From: Aphodovivens avicola
GTDB lineage: Bacteria > Actinomycetota > Coriobacteriia > Coriobacteriales > Eggerthellaceae
Assembly (NCBI GenBank): GCA_018712515.1
Contig: DVGW01000003.1
Span: forward strand, 1-64,000
Length of the DNA stretch: 64,000 nucleotides
Reading direction: 5' to 3'
The notes under the pieces were generated by a model, which worked only from the letters and a program-made list of their open reading frames with translations, did not search any database and had not been told where the DNA came from. The position numbers were made by a program, and so were the translations under genes. Of this stretch, positions 60,531 to 64,000 are shown one piece after another. Position 1 is the stretch's first letter, and each line of letters begins with the position of its first letter.

Positions 60531-61562
60531 TTACAACCGTTGCCTGGGGGCGTCGGTCAGAAGCGCAAGCGTCTCCTCCCCCGCCTCGGTGCGACCGCGG
60601 CTGCGATCGGCCAGTTCGGCGAGCGCCTCGCGCAGGTCCTCCGGCAGCCTGTCGCGGAAGGACATCTCCCGGCCGGTGATCGGATGCACGAAGTCGAGGC
60701 GGAAGGAGTGGAGGAACTGACGATCGAGCCAGAGATCGGCCTGGGGTGCGGAAGGCGCCCCCGCCGTGTACATGGGATCGCCGACGAGCGGATGCTTGGC
60801 GAACTCCATATGCACGCGGATCTGATGCGTGCGCCCGGTGAACAGCTTGCAGTCGATGAGCGTGTAGCCGTCGTCCTTGGGGCCGGGCTCGAAGCGCTCG
60901 AGCACGCGGAACGTCGTGACCGCCTCACGCGACGACGACGCCTCGCGCACCGCCATGCGCGTGCGCTCGCTCGCGCTGCGGGCGATGGGGGCGTCGATCA
61001 TGCCCGTCTCGTGGGCGATGACTCCATGGCAGAGAGCGAGGTAGCGGCGGTCGACGGCCTTGTCGCGGATCGCGTCCATCAGAGCCTGTCCGCACTCGTC
61101 CGTCTTGGCGGCGAGCATGAGCCCCGTCGTGTCGCGGTCGAGGCGGTGAACGATGCCCAGGCGGTCGTCCTCGCCCTGCACGTTGCAGAGGTTGGAGGCG
61201 CCGCAATGGAAGATCAACGCGTTGACGAGCGTGCCGTCGCGATGGTCGATGGACGGATGGCACACGAGTCCCGCCTGCTTGGAGAGGACGATCAGATCCT
61301 CGTCCTCGTAGCGGATGTCGAGGTCGATCGGCTCCCCTGCCACGCGCGTGGGAGCGTCGTCGGACACCTCGTAGACGATCGCGTCCCCCGCATGGACGAT
61401 GTGCTTTTTGCCGGCCGGCGTGCCGTTGACGAGCACGAGCCCCTCCTCGGAGGCACGCGCCGCCGCCGAGCGGCTCGCGTAGCAGCCGTGCTCGGCCAGA
61501 ACCGAATCGAGGCGCAACCCGTCGTCGGATACGCCGGCCACATGGCACAGGGAGCGGCTCAT
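60531..61562 (-). CDS. rluD: RluD-family 23S rRNA pseudouridine synthase
   Basis: 343 residues with an N-terminal S4 RNA-binding domain (about 15-70) and the pseudouridine synthase domain with the motif VHRLDRDTTGLML, catalytic Asp142, followed by YLALCHG, TGRTHQIRVH and LHSFRLDF. Placement after lspA is the usual lspA-rluD order. Start overlaps the lspA stop (ATGA). Confidence 0.93.
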   Translation of the reverse strand: MSRSLCHVAGVSDDGLRLDSVLAEHGCYASRSAAARASEEGLVLVNGTPAGKKHIVHAGDAIVYEVSDDAPTRVAGEPIDLDIRYEDEDLIVLSKQAGLVCHPSIDHRDGTLVNALIFHCGASNLCNVQGEDDRLGIVHRLDRDTTGLMLAAKTDECGQALMDAIRDKAVDRRYLALCHGVIAHETGMIDAPIARSASERTRMAVREASSSREAVTTFRVLERFEPGPKDDGYTLIDCKLFTGRTHQIRVHMEFAKHPLVGDPMYTAGAPSAPQADLWLDRQFLHSFRLDFVHPITGREMSFRDRLPEDLREALAELADRSRGRTEAGEETLALLTDAPRQRL

Positions 61563-62125
61563 CGGGCCTCCCCCTCGTCGGATGCGCCGTCATCGCCGCG
61601 CCAGAAGAAGATGACGGCGATGAAGATCAGAACCACGCCGCACGTGACGCCGATATCGGCGATGTTGAACACGGGGAAATCCATGAAGGAAAGCTCGATG
61701 AAGTCGACCACGTAACCTTGGATGAAGCGGTCGATCGCGTTTCCGATGCCCCCGGCGACGACCAGCGCGCCGCCGAGCGTGAGCACCCAGTTGGAGCGCC
61801 GCGCGAAGCGCACGACGATGATCGCGACGACGATGCTGATCGCAAGGGAGAAGATCCCGAGCGCGAGCGTCGACCCGCTGAAAACGCCCCAGGCGCCGCC
61901 CGTGTTATGGACGAGCGTGAATTGGAAGATGCCCGCGAAGGGCCCCGCGATGTCCTCGCCGAGCGCGTACGCGTCGAAATGCACCTTGGTGATCCGGTCG
62001 AATGCCAGCCAGACCAGCGCCACCACGGTGAGCAGCGCCGCCGCCTTGCCGGGCGTCCATCCGCGTACGGAGGAAGGACGCCCGAAGGCAGCGGGTTCCA
62101 TGCGTTGTCCGCAACCGTCGCCCAC
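61559..62125 (-). CDS. lspA: Lipoprotein signal peptidase LspA
   Basis: Aspartyl membrane protease that cleaves prolipoprotein signal peptides after lipid attachment. The 188 residues have four membrane helices and the catalytic blocks VHNTGGAWGVF, GGIGNAIDRF (Asp) and VVDFIEL...FPVFNIADI (Asp). The N-terminal 25 residues and the charged tail are variable. GTG 62125 with GGAG upstream; ATG 62101 is an alternative. It would process the lipoprotein at 37050. Confidence 0.92.
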   Translation of the reverse strand: MGDGCGQRMEPAAFGRPSSVRGWTPGKAAALLTVVALVWLAFDRITKVHFDAYALGEDIAGPFAGIFQFTLVHNTGGAWGVFSGSTLALGIFSLAISIVVAIIVVRFARRSNWVLTLGGALVVAGGIGNAIDRFIQGYVVDFIELSFMDFPVFNIADIGVTCGVVLIFIAVIFFWRGDDGASDEGEAR

Positions 62126-62131
62126 GTGCCG

Positions 62132-64000
62132 CTACTCCGCGGAGGCGTCGAAGCCGATGGCGTCGAGGACGTCGCCGCAGCGCTTGCACACGTCCGGATA
62201 CGCGGCGTTGCCGCCGAGCTCCAGATGGTTCCAGCAACGCGGGCAGCGCGGAAGCGCGGTCTTGGCCACGGAGACGCGCGGCTCGCCGTCGGCGGCATCG
62301 TCGCACGCGCGGATCGCGACCTCGGCGACGATGAACAGCTCGGTGAGGTCGGCGGCGGAAAACGTCGAGAGCACCTCGGCATCGGCGGCAGACGCCTCGA
62401 TGGCGAGCGCGGCCTCCTGCCCCTTGGCGATGGTCTTGGCGTTGCGCGCCTCCTCGAGCGCCTTGGTGACGGCCTCGCGCGTGGCGAGCAGCGCGGAGAA
62501 GCGCGCCATGAACGCATCGGCCTCGGCGCCCTCGGGCAACCCGGCCGGGAAATCCTCTGCGGCGGGCCAGCCGGCAAGCTGGACGCTCACGGGACGGCCG
62601 GCGCGGTTGCGCGCCGCCTCGGGATAGTGCTCCCACACCTCGTCGCAGGTGAACGACAGGATCGGGCTCATCACGCGCACCATGACATCGAGGATGCAAT
62701 CGAGCACCGTCTGCGCGCTGCGACGCGCACGAGAGTCAGGCGCCTCGGAGTACAGGCGATCCTTCGCGACATCCATGTAGATGGCGGACAGGTCGCTGAT
62801 GACGTACTCGTACAGCGTGCGGAACACCTGATGGAAGCGGTACTCGTCGTAGCCCTTCTCAACGTCCGCGAGCACCTGGCGAAGGCGCAGCAGCGCCCAC
62901 ACGTCGACCGGCGGCATGTCGGCGACGGCGACGGCGTCCTTCTCGGAGTCGAAATCGGACAGGCTGCCGAGCAGGAAGCGGAACGTGTTGCGGAATCGTC
63001 GGTACGCGTCGGACGTGCGTTGCAGAATCGTGTCGCCGATGGAGACGTCCACCGAGTAGTCGGTGGAGGCGACCCACAGGCGCAGCACGTCGGCGCCGAA
63101 TTTGCCGGTGACCTCGGCGGGATCGATGCCGTTGCCCTTGGATTTGGACATCTTCTCGCCGTTCTCGTCGACGGTGAAGCCGCAGCACACGACGCTTTCG
63201 TACGGTGCGCGTCCGAACGCGCCCGTGCCGAGCAAAAGCGAGCTTTGGAACCAGCCACGGTGCTGGTCGGAGCCCTCCAGGTACATGTCGGCCGGCCAGC
63301 GCAGGTGATCCGCCTCGGCACGGTGCTTGAGCACGCCCACGTGGCTCACGCCGCTTTCCCACCACACGTCGAGGATGTCCTTCTCGGGCACGAGCTCCTC
63401 GCCGCCGCACGCCTCGCAATGCGTGCCGGCGGGCAGGTACTCGGAGGGATCCTTGGTGAACCAGGCGTCGGCGCCCTCGGTGTTGAACAGGTCGATCACC
63501 GCATCGAACGTCTCGGCGGTTGCGACGATCTCTCCGCATTTTGCGCACTTGAACACCGGGATCGGCACGCCCCAGTTGCGCTGGCGCGAGATGCACCAGT
63601 CGGGACGGTCGGCAACCATGGCGCCGATGCGGTTGACACCCCAGGAAGGATACCAGGTCACGTGGTTGTGGATCTGGTCGAGCGCGGCCTCGCGCAGGCC
63701 GGTCTTCTCCATCGAGACGAACCACTGGTCGGTCGCGCGGAAGATGACGGGCTCATGGCAGCGCCAGCAATGCGGGTAGCTGTGCGAGATGTCCTTGCGC
63801 GCGACGAGGGTGCCACGCTCGCGCAGCCAATCGATGATGTGCGGGTTGGCCTCGTCAGTGTCCATGCCGGCGAAATGCGGCACGGTCTCCATGAAGCGGC
63901 CGTCGTCGTCGACGGGCATGAGCGTGTCGAGGCCGAACTGCTGGCCCATCAGGTAGTCCTCGACGCCGTGGCCGGGAGCGGTGTGGACCGCGCCGGTGCC
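62132..64000 (-). CDS. ileS: Isoleucyl-tRNA synthetase (C-terminal part, truncated by window edge)
   Basis: The frame runs off the right edge without a start. The visible 622 or so residues begin in the editing (CP1) domain (HTAPGHGVEDY), continue with the catalytic core (WWESGVSH, KMSKSKGNGIDP loop), the anticodon-binding domain, and a C-terminal zinc finger (CPRC and CKRC pairs near the end). This is the eubacterial IleS type with zinc finger. It stops 6 bases before lspA, giving ileS-lspA-rluD as one operon. Confidence 0.95.
   Translation of the reverse strand, partial: GTGAVHTAPGHGVEDYLMGQQFGLDTLMPVDDDGRFMETVPHFAGMDTDEANPHIIDWLRERGTLVARKDISHSYPHCWRCHEPVIFRATDQWFVSMEKTGLREAALDQIHNHVTWYPSWGVNRIGAMVADRPDWCISRQRNWGVPIPVFKCAKCGEIVATAETFDAVIDLFNTEGADAWFTKDPSEYLPAGTHCEACGGEELVPEKDILDVWWESGVSHVGVLKHRAEADHLRWPADMYLEGSDQHRGWFQSSLLLGTGAFGRAPYESVVCCGFTVDENGEKMSKSKGNGIDPAEVTGKFGADVLRLWVASTDYSVDVSIGDTILQRTSDAYRRFRNTFRFLLGSLSDFDSEKDAVAVADMPPVDVWALLRLRQVLADVEKGYDEYRFHQVFRTLYEYVISDLSAIYMDVAKDRLYSEAPDSRARRSAQTVLDCILDVMVRVMSPILSFTCDEVWEHYPEAARNRAGRPVSVQLAGWPAAEDFPAGLPEGAEADAFMARFSALLATREAVTKALEEARNAKTIAKGQEAALAIEASAADAEVLSTFSAADLTELFIVAEVAIRACDDAADGEPRVSVAKTALPRCPRCWNHLELGGNAAYPDVCKRCGDVLDAIGFDASAE

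Overview
The window is high-GC (about 65 percent by eye), densely coded Gram-positive bacterial DNA. Gene content and order suggest an anaerobic actinobacterium of the class Coriobacteriia (Eggerthellaceae or Coriobacteriaceae type). The signs are RNase J plus RNase Y, SpoVS in an otherwise vegetative gene set, a lexA / small membrane protein / nrdR locus of actinobacterial layout, an Ech-type [NiFe] hydrogenase, indolepyruvate:ferredoxin oxidoreductase, and leaderless promoters. Genus cannot be fixed from the sequence alone.

Layout. 1-5271: RNA-modification and envelope housekeeping genes (rsmE, mtaB, phoH, ybeY, dgkA-like, era). 5407-10735: a zinc-ribbon/PASTA membrane protein, recO, rpsO with a structured leader, and pnp. 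10850-18458: dapB, dapA, rnj, ftsK and a RodZ-like protein. 18474-23578: yajQ, rimO, a pgsA-cinA gene fusion, recA with an SOS box, and recX. 23858-31807: rny, an uncharacterised GHKL ATPase, spoVS, miaB, miaA, dapF, hflX. 31811-33939: the SOS hub, with lexA divergent from a small membrane protein (candidate SOS division inhibitor), then nrdR and dut.

33940-37628 is the accessory part. A MerR-family regulator is preceded by four near-identical 17-bp palindromes. A fifth copy lies upstream of a lipoprotein gene about 2.8 kb away. Between them are a tyrosine phosphatase and an AT-rich (roughly 35-40 percent GC) segment holding a membrane-anchored XRE regulator and a cysteine-rich KTR protein, with strong hairpins on its right side. 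This segment looks like recently acquired Firmicutes-type DNA.

37625-51795: thioesterase and MenA-type prenyltransferase, gluQ, and on the minus strand two copies of a phenylacetate-CoA ligase plus ACT-protein pair, with iorAB, an FHA protein and a D,D-carboxypeptidase between them. Then come a VanW-domain protein and a second phosphatidyltransferase. 51989-57506: a complete six-gene Ech hydrogenase operon. 57840-64000: tRNA-Pro(GGG), coaBC, hemH, rluD, lspA and the 3' part of ileS, cut by the window edge.

Working together: IorAB would oxidise aryl pyruvates from aromatic amino acids to aryl-acetyl-CoA and reduced ferredoxin. The ligases can link aryl acetates and their CoA esters, and the Ech complex can couple ferredoxin oxidation to H2 formation and ion pumping. 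LexA boxes tie recA and the lexA/small-protein locus into one SOS response. Several starts here were moved from the longest reading frame to positions with a clear Shine-Dalgarno sequence. Residue and site positions were counted by hand and may be off by one or two.
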